A stretch of 47,445 nucleotides of DNA from Candidatus Thioglobus sp. Its GTDB lineage: Bacteria > Pseudomonadota > Gammaproteobacteria > PS1 > Pseudothioglobaceae. The stretch covers positions 1 through 47,445 of the forward strand of contig DTUI01000029.1 of NCBI GenBank assembly GCA_012964205.1. Direction: 5' to 3'. How positions within the stretch are numbered: the stretch's first letter is position 1; each line of letters begins with the position of its first letter. The position numbers and the translations under genes were made by a program. Positions 1-10,729 of this stretch are shown here, one piece after another. The notes under the pieces are model-generated. The model searched no databases. It was not told the DNA's origin and saw only the letters and a program-made list of their open reading frames with translations.

Positions 1-1225
1 CATCCTTATGTGTAAATTTAGTACTCACTAATGATAAATCCATGCGACGATTATCCAACCCTGCAAAACCTTTTGAAATGGATAGCTCTGGCGCCCTGGT
101 GTATTTAGCAGTGCCAGAATTAATTAACTGTTCACTTTCAGCAAAAAATACCATATTAAGATTTTTATCAGCATCTTCAAAGGTTAAATCAACCTTCGAG
201 TTAAGTGCAGAACCTGAGGTGTTAGTGTGTGCTATTTCTTTAAAGTAATCTACGTCAGAAACGCGATTAGTTGCGATGTTTAATTTTGTTTTATCATTGA
301 GCGATAGATCGATTGTTGAGTTTAACAACCACCTTGCATTGTAGACACTACTAAGTTTGTCATTATTTAAATAATGACCTTCAATTTCAAACCGACCGCC
401 ATCAACATAATCATTCGCAGCAATTAATTGTCGGTATTTAGCTTCGATGACACTACCGCGACTTGAAAGCTGATTTAAGCTTAATAGTAAATCGCGATCT
501 GCAGCAATATTAAAATAATATGGAATTCTTACTTGGTAGTTGCTACCTTGATCGGCAACTGACTCATGGTAACTACCAAAAGAAGGTGCTAAAAATCCAG
601 AACCTCTACCTTCAAGCACCCATTCATGATGTGGTGCATAAAATACTGGAACACCTAAAAACTCAACAACTACATCACTAGCTACACCACGATTAGTGTC
701 AGAATTTAGGGTAATTTGATCAGCCTTCATTTGCCAATCTGTATTACCTAACGGACATAATGTATAACTAACCGAATCAAATACTTGACTCACGCCATCG
801 TTAACAACCTGACTGGCCTTGCCGTTCATTTTACTTTCAGGATAATGAAAGCTAACTTGCTGCAAGGTAATGTGATTGTTATCAGCTTTCTTTTTAACCA
901 CAGCGCTTTCACCGACGAACATTAACTCATCATCTTGATATTTAACACCACCCTTGGCAGTCGATGTTTTATCCGTTTTTTTAATTTGAATTTCGTCTGC
1001 AGCTAAAAAATAAGCGCTAGAGTTGAGTGAAACATTGCCAGTTAATAAATATGTATCACCCTTACTGATCTCGCTACGATCGGCCAAAACGTCTAGACTA
1101 TCATCAGTAGAAAGGGTTTGCTTGGGGAATAGTAGGCGAGAATCATCGCAACTAAGGCTGTAGCCTTGAGCGCTCACAACGCCAGAAAAAAGGATTAATG
1201 AGCAAAGGGTAATTGACTTTTTCAT
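1..1225 (-). CDS. lptD: LPS-assembly outer-membrane protein LptD, N-terminal part (cut by window edge)
   Basis: Reading from the ATG near 1225 towards the window start, 408 codons are open without a stop. The frame begins with a signal peptide ending in VVSAQ (about residues 1-20). A jelly-roll OstA/LptA-like domain follows, with the repeat motif GDTYLLTGNVSLNS at about 56-69. Next come the LptD hallmarks: Cys26 after the signal peptide and Cys157 in the motif YTLCPLGNTDWQM, which match the N-terminal partners of the inter-domain disulphides. FLGVPVFYAPH and a GRGSGFLAPSFG motif then open the beta-barrel. LptD with LptE inserts lipopolysaccharide into the outer leaflet of the outer membrane. 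E. coli LptD has 784 residues, so about half the gene lies outside. It is divergent from hflK across 135 bp. Confidence 0.93.
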   Translation of the reverse strand, partial: MKKSITLCSLILFSGVVSAQGYSLSCDDSRLLFPKQTLSTDDSLDVLADRSEISKGDTYLLTGNVSLNSSAYFLAADEIQIKKTDKTSTAKGGVKYQDDELMFVGESAVVKKKADNNHITLQQVSFHYPESKMNGKASQVVNDGVSQVFDSVSYTLCPLGNTDWQMKADQITLNSDTNRGVASDVVVEFLGVPVFYAPHHEWVLEGRGSGFLAPSFGSYHESVADQGSNYQVRIPYYFNIAADRDLLLSLNQLSSRGSVIEAKYRQLIAANDYVDGGRFEIEGHYLNNDKLSSVYNARWLLNSTIDLSLNDKTKLNIATNRVSDVDYFKEIAHTNTSGSALNSKVDLTFEDADKNLNMVFFAESEQLINSGTAKYTRAPELSISKGFAGLDNRRMDLSLVSTKFTHKD

Positions 1226-1360
1226 ACTAAATAGAGGCTTTTCAAATGCATTTATTTTAACACCATATAAATGAGCAAAGGACTGCATATATTAGTTACA
1301 TAGAGGTGTGTTTAATTGGGTAAAATAACTGAGGTTTTTAACAATAATGGAAGCACTTAA

Positions 1361-2527
1361 ATGGCTTGGAATGACAATAACAACAATCAAAATCCTTGGG
1401 GTGACAGCAATCAAACACCGCCGGAATTAGATGAAGTAATCAAAGATTTTAAAAATAAATTTAACGGTATGTTTGGCTCTAGTAAGTCATCAGACTCATC
1501 TTCTACACCAGAAGCACCTAAGGGCAGTATAAAATTTATTGCTATTGTTGGTGTTTTGATTTGGATGTTATCGGGTATTTATATTATCGATCCGGCTGAA
1601 AAAGGTGTTGTTAAGCGCTTCGGTGCTTTCCAAGAAGAAACCGGTCAAGGGCCTCATTGGCACCTGCCATTTCCAATTGAAACGCTTAGTAGGGTCAACG
1701 TAGCGCAAATTAGAACTGCTGAAATTGGCTACCGCAATGTGGCGCAAGGCAGTCGCCGTTTTGGTGGAAATGTTGCTTCTGAATCGATCATGTTAACTAA
1801 AGATGAAAATATGATTGATGCGAAGTTTGCAGTTCAATATAAAGTTGACGACGCACAAGCTTACTTATTTAATGTTGCCAGCCCAGATACAACACTTCGT
1901 CATGTTTCTGAAAGCGCCATTCGCCAAGTAGTTGGTCAAAATACCATGGATTACATCTTAACTGATGGTCGACTTGACATTGCTGACCGTATCCTAGAAA
2001 GATCACAAGAGTTGCTACACCTTTATAAAACAGGCCTACATATTACTACGGTTAACATGCAGGATGCTCAGCCCCCTGAGCAGGTTCAAGCGGCATTTTC
2101 TGATGCAGTAAAGGCACGTGAAGACAAGCAGCGCTTAATTAACGAAGCACAAACTTACTCCAATGATATTTTGCCAAAATCTCGTGGTCTAGCAGCTCGA
2201 ATATTGGAAGAATCAAGAGCTTACAAGTCGAAAGTTGTTTCTAAGTCTGAAGGTGAATCAGCTCGATTTGTTCAAATCCTAAGAGAATATGAAAAGGCAC
2301 CAGTTGTTACCAGAGAGCGCCTATATCGTGAAACCATGGAAGACGTATTTGCCTCCACTAGTAAGGTGGTGGTTGACTCAAAAGCCAATTCAATGATGTA
2401 CTTGCCGATTGACAAGCTAATCAATGCCAAACAATCAAATACTCAGGCAGCGACCCAAGGGTCCCAAGAGCAAATAGAAAACCCAAACAACGCTAGAAAT
2501 GTTTTTCGTAATAGAGGAGTAAGATAA
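1361..2527 (+). CDS. hflK: FtsH protease modulator HflK
   Basis: HflK is the larger SPFH/prohibitin-type subunit of the HflKC complex, which surrounds the FtsH protease in the inner membrane and limits its access to membrane proteins. The protein starts with the family's Asn-rich leader ending in NPWG (residues 1-14). A low-complexity Ser-rich linker follows, then one transmembrane helix at about 58-77, then the SPFH domain beginning GVVKRFGAFQE. A long helical segment rich in Ala, Glu and Arg lies at about 250-320. GGAAG 8 bases upstream of the ATG is a plausible ribosome binding site. Its stop overlaps the hflC start by one base (TAATG), so the two are translationally coupled. Length 388 is normal. 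Confidence 0.95.
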   Translation: MAWNDNNNNQNPWGDSNQTPPELDEVIKDFKNKFNGMFGSSKSSDSSSTPEAPKGSIKFIAIVGVLIWMLSGIYIIDPAEKGVVKRFGAFQEETGQGPHWHLPFPIETLSRVNVAQIRTAEIGYRNVAQGSRRFGGNVASESIMLTKDENMIDAKFAVQYKVDDAQAYLFNVASPDTTLRHVSESAIRQVVGQNTMDYILTDGRLDIADRILERSQELLHLYKTGLHITTVNMQDAQPPEQVQAAFSDAVKAREDKQRLINEAQTYSNDILPKSRGLAARILEESRAYKSKVVSKSEGESARFVQILREYEKAPVVTRERLYRETMEDVFASTSKVVVDSKANSMMYLPIDKLINAKQSNTQAATQGSQEQIENPNNARNVFRNRGVR

Positions 2528-3384
2528 TGCAAAAAATAGGATTAATCATTATTGCTGCAGTATTTTTTATACTAAGCTCGGCCGTATATACTGTTGACGA
2601 AACACAAGTAGCGCTCAAATTGCGTTTAGGTGAAATTGTTAGTGTTGAAAAAGAGCCTGGTCTTAAATTTAAAACGCCATTTGTCAACAACGTGGTCAAG
2701 TTTGATGCTCGTATACAAACACTAGATGCGCCAGCAGAACGTTTCTTAACCGGTGAGAAGAAAAACGTAATCGTTGACTCGTACGTTAAATGGCGTATTG
2801 TCGATGCAGAACGATTTTACAAGTCAACAGGTGGTAATTTAGCGCGTACTAACAATCGTCTAGCTCAAATTATTAAAACAGGCCTTAAGAGTGAATTTTC
2901 AAAGCGTACTATTGCTGATGTAGTGTCAGGTGAGCGTAGTGAAATTATGGCTAACATTGTTACGCTAGCTTCGAAAGATATTGGTGAGTTTGGTATTGAG
3001 ATTGTTGATGTACGTATTAAGCGTATCGACCTTTCTCAAGAGGTTTCCAATTCAGTTTATCGTCGTATGCAAGCAGAGCGCCATCGTGTTGCTAAAGAGT
3101 TTAGATCTATGGGTGCTGAGGAAGCTGAAATTATTCGCGCAGGAGCAGATAAAGAAAGAACTATCATCCTAGCCAATGCTTACCGTGACTCTGAGATTAT
3201 TCGAGGTGAGGGTGATGCAATGTCAGCAAACAACTATGCGAAAGCGTATAGTCAAAATTCTGATTTTTATTCATTCCATCGCTCGCTAGAATCATATAAA
3301 AAATCATTTGCAAATCAAAATGATGTTTTAGTATTAAGCCCAAATACAGAGTTTTTCCGCCACTTTAATCCTGAGGCTAAATAA
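2527..3384 (+). CDS. hflC: FtsH protease modulator HflC
   Basis: HflC is the second subunit of the HflKC complex. The N-terminus is a single membrane helix (about residues 5-22), followed by VDETQVALKLRLGEI, which opens the SPFH domain. Later segments such as IEIVDVRIKRIDL and the Ala/Glu-rich helix AEEAEIIRAGADKE (about 195-210) are typical of the family. A strong GAGGAG ribosome binding site sits in the last codons of hflK. The length of 285 is slightly shorter than the E. coli protein (334). hisZ begins only 6 bases after its stop. Confidence 0.95.
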   Translation: MQKIGLIIIAAVFFILSSAVYTVDETQVALKLRLGEIVSVEKEPGLKFKTPFVNNVVKFDARIQTLDAPAERFLTGEKKNVIVDSYVKWRIVDAERFYKSTGGNLARTNNRLAQIIKTGLKSEFSKRTIADVVSGERSEIMANIVTLASKDIGEFGIEIVDVRIKRIDLSQEVSNSVYRRMQAERHRVAKEFRSMGAEEAEIIRAGADKERTIILANAYRDSEIIRGEGDAMSANNYAKAYSQNSDFYSFHRSLESYKKSFANQNDVLVLSPNTEFFRHFNPEAK

Positions 3385-3390
3385 AGCCAT

Positions 3391-4344
3391 ATGAATACAT
3401 GGCAACTACCAGAAGGCATTGATGAGTTAACTGGCGATCAAGCAATGAAGTTCGAATTGCTTCGTCGTTCGTTAATCGATTTATACACTGATAAAGGCTT
3501 TAACTTAGTTGTTCCACCAATGGTGGAGCATGTTGACTCATTGCTATTAACCAGTGATTCTGTAAACGAGAAGACTTTTAAATTTTTAGATCCTGCTAGT
3601 GGCAAGATGCTTGGCGTACATGCTGACATTACACCGCAAATAGCAAGAATCGATGCCAGACGTGCCGGCAATAAAATTGAGAAATATTGCTATATCAATG
3701 CAATCTTACAAACCAGGGCGGATGATTTTTACGATTCAAGGTCTCCAATTCAAGCAGGTGCGGAACTATATGGCACAACAGATACCTCGGCTGATGTTGA
3801 AGTAATTGAATTAATGCTAGAAAGTTTAAACATTCTAGCGATTGACTCAATTGTTGTTAGCTTAGGTAATGTTGCTATTTTTGATGCGCTAATTGCTGAT
3901 GAAACCTTAAATGCAAGTCAATCTGCTGAATTACGACACATCTTTGCGCATCGATCTACACCAGATTTAAGCGTATTTATGGCTAACAATACGCTTAATA
4001 ATGCATCATTATTTAGCGCATTAATGCAGCTAGAAGGTGATACTAGTGTGCTTAGCCAAGCGTTAGAATTGTTTAAAGATTTCCCATTGGCACAAGCAGC
4101 CATTAAAGATTTACAAGAGATTGACCAAGCGCTGCAAGCTAAAGGTATACAAGCTAGCTATGATTTAGCAGAATTGCAAAGCTATGAATATCACACGGGT
4201 GTAGTATTCTCCGCCTACAACGAAAATTACTCAAAGGCACTTGCCCAAGGTGGTCGATACAACGGTATTGGCGAGTCTTTTGGTCAGTCAAGAGCAGCAA
4301 CAGGATTTTCATTTGATTTGAAATTTTTATCTCAATCAAAGTAA
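3391..4344 (+). CDS. hisZ: ATP phosphoribosyltransferase regulatory subunit HisZ
   Basis: HisZ is a catalytically inactive paralogue of histidyl-tRNA synthetase. It binds short-form HisG and is needed for the first step of histidine synthesis (ATP plus PRPP) and its feedback control. The opening WQLPEGIDELTGDQA is the HisZ signature. The class II synthetase-like core is present: PPMVEHVDSLL, then ADITPQIARIDARR at about 79-92, then GGRYNGIGESFGQSRAATGF near the C-terminus. There is no anticodon-binding domain, and the length (317) is that of HisZ rather than HisS. The order hflK-hflC-hisZ-purA is recurrent in proteobacteria. HisZ implies that a short HisG lies elsewhere; none is visible here. 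Confidence 0.93.
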   Translation: MNTWQLPEGIDELTGDQAMKFELLRRSLIDLYTDKGFNLVVPPMVEHVDSLLLTSDSVNEKTFKFLDPASGKMLGVHADITPQIARIDARRAGNKIEKYCYINAILQTRADDFYDSRSPIQAGAELYGTTDTSADVEVIELMLESLNILAIDSIVVSLGNVAIFDALIADETLNASQSAELRHIFAHRSTPDLSVFMANNTLNNASLFSALMQLEGDTSVLSQALELFKDFPLAQAAIKDLQEIDQALQAKGIQASYDLAELQSYEYHTGVVFSAYNENYSKALAQGGRYNGIGESFGQSRAATGFSFDLKFLSQSK

Positions 4345-4370
4345 ACAATATTAATAAACAAATTAACTAG

Positions 4371-5702
<1,332 letters not shown>

Positions 5703-5705
5703 TCT

Positions 5706-7883
5706 ATGAAAGATCCACATCAAAAAAGAGAATCAGAAAAGTACGATAACCCAATACCTTCTAGAGAGCACATTCTTTCTTTCTTCAAGAAGAAAAAATC
5801 TTTATCAAAATACGACTTATTTGACCTATTAGAAGTTGATGGTAAGCAGAAAAAACCACTAACACATCGTTTAAAAGCCATGGTTCGTGACGAACAGCTA
5901 GACTATGATGGCGATGGAGACTTTGTAATCTTTGATCCTGAAGCAGGTATTAAAATTGGTATAGTTGTTGCCAACCCTAAAGGTTTTGGCTTTCTTAAAT
6001 TAGAAGAAGGTGGCAAGGATTTACGTCTTAATTCAAGACAAATGCAATTGGTATTTCACGGAGATAAGGTTAAAGCTCGCCTAATTAGTAAGCGTGGTGA
6101 TGCCAAAATTATTGAAGTACTAGAAAGTGTCAAAACTGTTGTTGCACGTCTACACATTACAGAAGATGGTGCTTACGTTGTTGTTGATGACAAGCGCATT
6201 CGTAACAACATCAATATTCCAAATATCAGTAATGAGAATACTAACGAGCAAATTGTTATTGTTGAAATCACCAAGGCTCCAACTTTCAATTCATTAGCCG
6301 AAGGCAAGATTACTAAAATTCTTGGCTCTTATATGGATGAAGGTGTGGAAACTGATGCAGCTCTATATCGCAATGGCATTCCAGTTGAGTTCTCAAAAGA
6401 AGCATTAGCGCAAACTGCTAAAATTCCGGCTGAAGTCACCAAGCAAGATAAAGTTGGGCGTATTGATATTACCGACATGAAGCTAGTCACCATTGATGGT
6501 GAAGATTCAAAAGACTTTGATGATGCAGTATTTGCAGAATCTACAGATAAAGGCTGGAAGCTAGTTGTTGCTATTGCAGATGTATCTCATTATGTTGCAG
6601 AAGGCACATCACTGGATGACGACGCAATTGAAAGAGGTAACTCTGTTTACTTCCCTCGTCGCGTTGTACCAATGCTTCCTGAAGCCTTGTCAAATGGCTT
6701 ATGTTCGATTAATCCTGGCGTAGAGCGCCTATGCATGACTTGTGAGATGAATATCGATAAATCGGGTAATTTACTAGATTATAAATTCTATCCTGCAGTT
6801 ATGTATTCACATGCACGTTTAACTTACACTAAAGTGAGCGACATTCTTGAGCACGACAACAAAGAGCTTAAAACTGAATTTGCTTCTGTATTGGATAACC
6901 TTAACGATTTGTATGACTTATACAAAACCTTAAGAGAAGCTAGAATTAAACGTGGTGTGATGGATTTTGATCGAATTGAGTCACAAATTTTATTTAACGA
7001 TAATGGTAAGATTGACAACATCATTGCCCGCTCAAGAAATGACGCTCACAAGCTAATTGAAGAATGTATGCTAATGGCTAATCAGGCCACGGCTAAATTC
7101 TTAGGTGAAAATAGAGAAGATTTCCTTTATAGAATTCATCCAAAGCCAACTGCGGAAAAAGTTAAGGTAACTCGTCAATTTCTAGCAGCTGTTGGCCTAA
7201 CATTAGAGGGTGGTGATCAGCCAGAATCTCAGCACTTTGCAAAAGTATTAGAAGATGCAAAAGGACGTGATGATGAAAATATCATTAAAACTGTAGTACT
7301 GCGCACAATGAAACAAGCGGTATACACACCAGCAAACGAAGGGCATTTTGGCTTAGCATTTGAAGATTACACACACTTCACTTCGCCAATCAGAAGATAT
7401 CCAGATCTATTAGTTCACCGAGCAATCAACCGTGTACTAAACAAAAAATCCCCATCATTCATGGGCAAGTTGGTTAAAAAAGTATTAGGTAATAAAAAGA
7501 AAGAGCCGTCTAAAAAAATGATCGAGCTTGGTACCAACCTATCAGTAACAGAGCGTCGTGCTAATGATGCATCGCGCGATGTTGAGCAGTGGTTAAAGTG
7601 TGAATACATGCGAGATAGAGTAGGTGAAACCTTTAACGGTGTTATCTCTGGTGTTGCTGGATTTGGTATCTTTATTGAGCTTACTGAAGTGTTTGTTGAA
7701 GGCATGATTTCAGTACGAGACTTAAACGATGACTACTATAACTTTGATGATATCCATCATCAGTTAAAAGGTGATCGCACTGGTAAAGTGTTCCGTTTAG
7801 GCGATACCATCAAGATTCAGATTGCATCGGTTAATCTAGATGATAGACAAATGGTTTTTGTTCCTGCACCAGAAGAAGAGTAG
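5706..7883 (+). CDS. rnr: Ribonuclease R (3'-to-5' exoribonuclease)
   Basis: RNase R is a processive 3'-5' exoribonuclease that degrades structured RNA and takes part in rRNA and tmRNA quality control. The protein has an N-terminal helical region (REHILSFFKKKKSLSKYDLF), two cold-shock-like OB domains (about 80-230), and the RNB catalytic domain opening with the metal-binding motif DGEDSKDFDDAV (about 262-273). YTHFTSPIRRYPDL marks the end of the RNB core, and a C-terminal S1 domain follows (FNGVISGVAGFGIFIEL). It lacks the long Lys-rich tail of the E. coli protein (725 against 813 residues). It is followed by a strong intrinsic terminator. Confidence 0.96.
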   Translation: MKDPHQKRESEKYDNPIPSREHILSFFKKKKSLSKYDLFDLLEVDGKQKKPLTHRLKAMVRDEQLDYDGDGDFVIFDPEAGIKIGIVVANPKGFGFLKLEEGGKDLRLNSRQMQLVFHGDKVKARLISKRGDAKIIEVLESVKTVVARLHITEDGAYVVVDDKRIRNNINIPNISNENTNEQIVIVEITKAPTFNSLAEGKITKILGSYMDEGVETDAALYRNGIPVEFSKEALAQTAKIPAEVTKQDKVGRIDITDMKLVTIDGEDSKDFDDAVFAESTDKGWKLVVAIADVSHYVAEGTSLDDDAIERGNSVYFPRRVVPMLPEALSNGLCSINPGVERLCMTCEMNIDKSGNLLDYKFYPAVMYSHARLTYTKVSDILEHDNKELKTEFASVLDNLNDLYDLYKTLREARIKRGVMDFDRIESQILFNDNGKIDNIIARSRNDAHKLIEECMLMANQATAKFLGENREDFLYRIHPKPTAEKVKVTRQFLAAVGLTLEGGDQPESQHFAKVLEDAKGRDDENIIKTVVLRTMKQAVYTPANEGHFGLAFEDYTHFTSPIRRYPDLLVHRAINRVLNKKSPSFMGKLVKKVLGNKKKEPSKKMIELGTNLSVTERRANDASRDVEQWLKCEYMRDRVGETFNGVISGVAGFGIFIELTEVFVEGMISVRDLNDDYYNFDDIHHQLKGDRTGKVFRLGDTIKIQIASVNLDDRQMVFVPAPEEE

Positions 7884-7901
7884 CAAATATCAAGACACAT
7901 T

Positions 7902-7930
7902 AAAAAAGGAGGCTAAAGCCTCCTTTTTTA
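7902..7930. terminator. Bidirectional intrinsic terminator between rnr and ilvD
   Basis: A perfect 6-bp GC-rich stem GGAGGC/GCCTCC with a TAAA loop is flanked by a run of A on the left and a run of T on the right. The structure can therefore act on both strands. It sits exactly between the converging ends of rnr and ilvD. Confidence 0.93.
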
Positions 7931-7953
7931 TTATTTAAGAGAAGCTTGAAAAT

Positions 7954-9618
7954 CTAAGTCGTTACCGCACCTTCAGAAGCAGACTTTGCAAGCTTGGCAA
8001 ATTTAGCCAGCACACCCTTAGTGTAGTTTGGCTTAGGCTGAGTCCAATGAGATAAGCGCTCATCAATAATTGATTGATCCACTAATAACTCTAAGACATT
8101 ATTTTCAGCATCAATCAAGATTTCATCACCATCTTCAACAACAGCTAGTACACCACCTTTGAATGCTTCAGGAGTGATATGACCCACTACAAATCCGTGT
8201 GTTCCACCCGAGAATCGACCATCTGTAATTAACGCTACCTGTCCACCAAGACCTTTACCCATAACTGCAGAAGTTGGCGCAAGCATTTCACGCATACCAG
8301 GGCCACCAGCAGGGCCTTCATAACGAATTACAATCACATCTCCGGATTTAATGTCGTCATTTAAGATGGCTGAAAGCGCCTCTTCTTCACGACCATAACA
8401 TTTGGCAACACCTTTAAAGCTTAAGCCTTCTTTGCCAGTAATCTTGGCTACCGAACCTTCAGAAGCCAGGTTGCCACGCAAAATGCGTAAGTGTGAATCT
8501 TTCTTAATTGGATTATCTAATGACCTTATAATTTCTTGAGAATCATCATACGGTTTAACATCAGCTAAATTTTCAGCCATAGTTTTTCCCGTTACGGTCA
8601 TACAGTCGCCATGTAATAGACCTGCATCTAGTAACATTTTCATTAATGGTAATGTGCCGCCAATTTCAATTAACTCACTCATTAGGTATTTACCCGATGG
8701 CTTAAGATCTGCAATCACAGGTACATTAGCACCAATACGCGTAAAGTCATCAATATTTAAATCAACACCTGCAGCATCTGCCATAGCGATCAAATGTAAT
8801 ACTGCATTAGTTGAGCCACCTAAAGTAATAATCACAGTAATGGCATTCTCGAATGCCTTCATTGTCATGATATCATTTGGCTTAATATCCTTTTCAAGTA
8901 GATTAAGCACCGCTTCACCTGCACGAACACAGTCATTATTTTTTTCAGCTGAAATCGCATCTTGAGCTGATGAATTTGGCAAACTCATACCTAGCGCTTC
9001 AATAGCAGAAGCCATAGTGTTGGCCGTGTACATACCACCACAAGAGCCTGGACCTGGAATAGCTGTTTTTTCAATATTTTCTAATTCAATCGCATCAATG
9101 GTATTGTTAGCATATTTTCCAACCGCTTCAAAAACACTAACAACATCTGTATGATTTTTTCCTGGCTGAATAGTGCCACCGTAAACAAAAATACCTGGAC
9201 GGTTTAATCTAGAAAGGCCGATAATACAGCCTGGCATATTTTTATCACAACCACCAATTGCCACAACACCGTCAAAACCCTGACAACCAACAACCGTTTC
9301 AATTGAGTCAGCAATCACCTCACGAGATACTAATGAGTACTTCATGCCTTCAGAGCCCATAGAGATGCCATCTGAAATGGTAATTGTGTTAAAAATAACA
9401 GCCTTACCACCTGCAGAATTAACGCCTTTTTCAGCTTCATCAGCGAGCTTATTGATATGCATATTACAAGGAGTAACCATAGACCAAGTAGAAGCGATAC
9501 CTACTTGAGGTTTGTTAAAATCTTCCTTCTTAAATCCAACAGGGTAGAGCATTGCACGCGAAGGCGCTCTTTCATAACCATCAACAACTTGAGAGGAAAA
9601 TTTTCTTGTATTAGACAT
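7954..9618 (-). CDS. ilvD: Dihydroxy-acid dehydratase
   Basis: IlvD dehydrates 2,3-dihydroxy acids to 2-keto acids in valine, isoleucine and pantothenate synthesis, using an iron-sulphur cluster. The cluster and Mg motifs are clear: [11 protein letters not shown] near the N-terminus, then [15 protein letters not shown], and [42 protein letters not shown]-type sequence is present near the C-terminus. The frame is open for 20 codons further upstream, but homologous proteins start at [14 protein letters not shown], so the ATG at 9618 is chosen (554 residues). The extra upstream residues look like untranslated leader. No strong Shine-Dalgarno sequence precedes it. The gene is alone on its strand and divergent from the acetyltransferase gene. 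Confidence 0.95.
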   Translation of the reverse strand: MSNTRKFSSQVVDGYERAPSRAMLYPVGFKKEDFNKPQVGIASTWSMVTPCNMHINKLADEAEKGVNSAGGKAVIFNTITISDGISMGSEGMKYSLVSREVIADSIETVVGCQGFDGVVAIGGCDKNMPGCIIGLSRLNRPGIFVYGGTIQPGKNHTDVVSVFEAVGKYANNTIDAIELENIEKTAIPGPGSCGGMYTANTMASAIEALGMSLPNSSAQDAISAEKNNDCVRAGEAVLNLLEKDIKPNDIMTMKAFENAITVIITLGGSTNAVLHLIAMADAAGVDLNIDDFTRIGANVPVIADLKPSGKYLMSELIEIGGTLPLMKMLLDAGLLHGDCMTVTGKTMAENLADVKPYDDSQEIIRSLDNPIKKDSHLRILRGNLASEGSVAKITGKEGLSFKGVAKCYGREEEALSAILNDDIKSGDVIVIRYEGPAGGPGMREMLAPTSAVMGKGLGGQVALITDGRFSGGTHGFVVGHITPEAFKGGVLAVVEDGDEILIDAENNVLELLVDQSIIDERLSHWTQPKPNYTKGVLAKFAKLAKSASEGAVTT

Positions 9619-9695
9619 AATTACTTTGTATTGATATAAAGCATTATATTTTAGATTAAAATAGTGCACTTCTATCAACGTTTTAACATCGTACT

Positions 9696-10124
9696 TTGGA
9701 TAATTCTGAAAAAATATTGACTTTAATCAAGCCTTTTGTAGATCAAGGAAAAATCCTATCTAGAAGCAAGCAAGAGATTGAAAAAAGCATTAATGATTTT
9801 GTGTTGATATTCGATCAAGAACAACAGCTTGTTGCTTGTGCCGGTTTGAAGGATTGTCAGGAAGGTTTCACGGGTGAGATCTACTCACTCGCTGTAGCGC
9901 TAAATTCTCAAAATACAGGGCTTTCTAACGAATTACTTAATAAGATACTAGCTAGCGCCAAACAAAGGAAATTTAGTAAGATTTTCGCCTTAACTAAATT
10001 CGGCACCAATTGGTTTATAAAAAATGGCTTTATTCAAATGAGCATATCCGATCTACCAAGCAAGCGTCAAAAGTACTTTAATCATGATCGAAATTCTTCT
10101 ATCTTTTTCAAAGAGGTTAACTAA
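9696..10124 (+). CDS. Stand-alone GNAT acetyltransferase, ArgA (N-acetylglutamate synthase) type
   Basis: This is a 142-residue GNAT protein. The opening [21 protein letters not shown] resembles the acetyltransferase domain of N-acetylglutamate synthase, as do [17 protein letters not shown], and [13 protein letters not shown]. That enzyme acetylates glutamate at the start of arginine synthesis. Full-length ArgA also carries an amino-acid-kinase domain, which is absent here. Short synthases of this kind are known in other bacteria. The start is TTG: an in-frame stop lies 12 bases upstream, and no ATG or GTG occurs early in the frame. The stop overlaps the next ATG by one base (TAATG), indicating coupling to RNase T. 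Substrate is inferred from domain likeness only. Confidence 0.75.
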   Translation: MDNSEKILTLIKPFVDQGKILSRSKQEIEKSINDFVLIFDQEQQLVACAGLKDCQEGFTGEIYSLAVALNSQNTGLSNELLNKILASAKQRKFSKIFALTKFGTNWFIKNGFIQMSISDLPSKRQKYFNHDRNSSIFFKEVN

Positions 10125-10729
10125 TGCAAATTAAAGATCGTATTCGTGGCTATTTGCCAGTTGTGGTAGATATTGAAACGGGTGGATTTAATTGCGAAAC
10201 AGATGCCATGCTGGAGATCTGTGCGGTAATCATTGGTATTGATGAGCATGGCAAGTTATTTCCAAAAGAGCCAGAACACTTTCACATAGAGCCTTTTTCA
10301 GGTGCCAATCTTGAACCGGCCGCATTAAAGTTTAACGGCATTGATGTTTATAATCCACTACGTGGCGCTGTTAAAGAAAAGCTGGCATTAAACGAAATGT
10401 TTAAAACCATTCGCACTGAAATGAAAACGCAGGATTGTACGCGCTCAATCTTAGTTGGTCATAATGCATTTTTTGATTTGGGCTTTTTGTACGCAGCCAG
10501 TAACCGCTCAAAACTAAAAAGTCCGTTTCATCAGTTTTCTACAATTGATACAGTTAGCTTATCGGCACTTGCATTTGGAGAGACAGTGCTTGCCAAGGCT
10601 ATTGCTAAAGCAGGCATCGAATTTGACAACAAGCAAGCGCATTCAGCACTATACGATACGGTTAAAACCGCGGAGTTATTCTGTCAGATTTTTAACAGTT
10701 TAGATTTTTCAAGCACTGAAAAAGACTAA
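10124..10729 (+). CDS. rnt: Ribonuclease T
   Basis: RNase T is a DEDD-family 3'-5' exonuclease that trims the ends of tRNA and other stable RNAs. Exo motif I is DIETGGF with Asp16 and Glu18. Exo II is LVGHNAFFDLGFL at about 116-128. Exo III is HSALYDTVKTAELF at about 177-190, giving the His-x4-Asp arrangement of the DEDDh type. The residues KQAHSALYD agree with RNase T rather than DnaQ. Length 201 fits (E. coli 215). It is coupled to the upstream acetyltransferase. Its last 4 bases overlap the end of pxpC on the opposite strand. Confidence 0.92.
   Translation: MQIKDRIRGYLPVVVDIETGGFNCETDAMLEICAVIIGIDEHGKLFPKEPEHFHIEPFSGANLEPAALKFNGIDVYNPLRGAVKEKLALNEMFKTIRTEMKTQDCTRSILVGHNAFFDLGFLYAASNRSKLKSPFHQFSTIDTVSLSALAFGETVLAKAIAKAGIEFDNKQAHSALYDTVKTAELFCQIFNSLDFSSTEKD

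Noticed and set aside
8654-8965. A 103-codon plus-strand frame inside ilvD.
   Set aside because: Antisense shadow of a highly conserved ilvD region, with no protein-like features of its own.
7954-9678. The longer ilvD start 20 codons upstream.
   Set aside because: The extra residues do not resemble IlvD; the family N-terminus begins at the later ATG.
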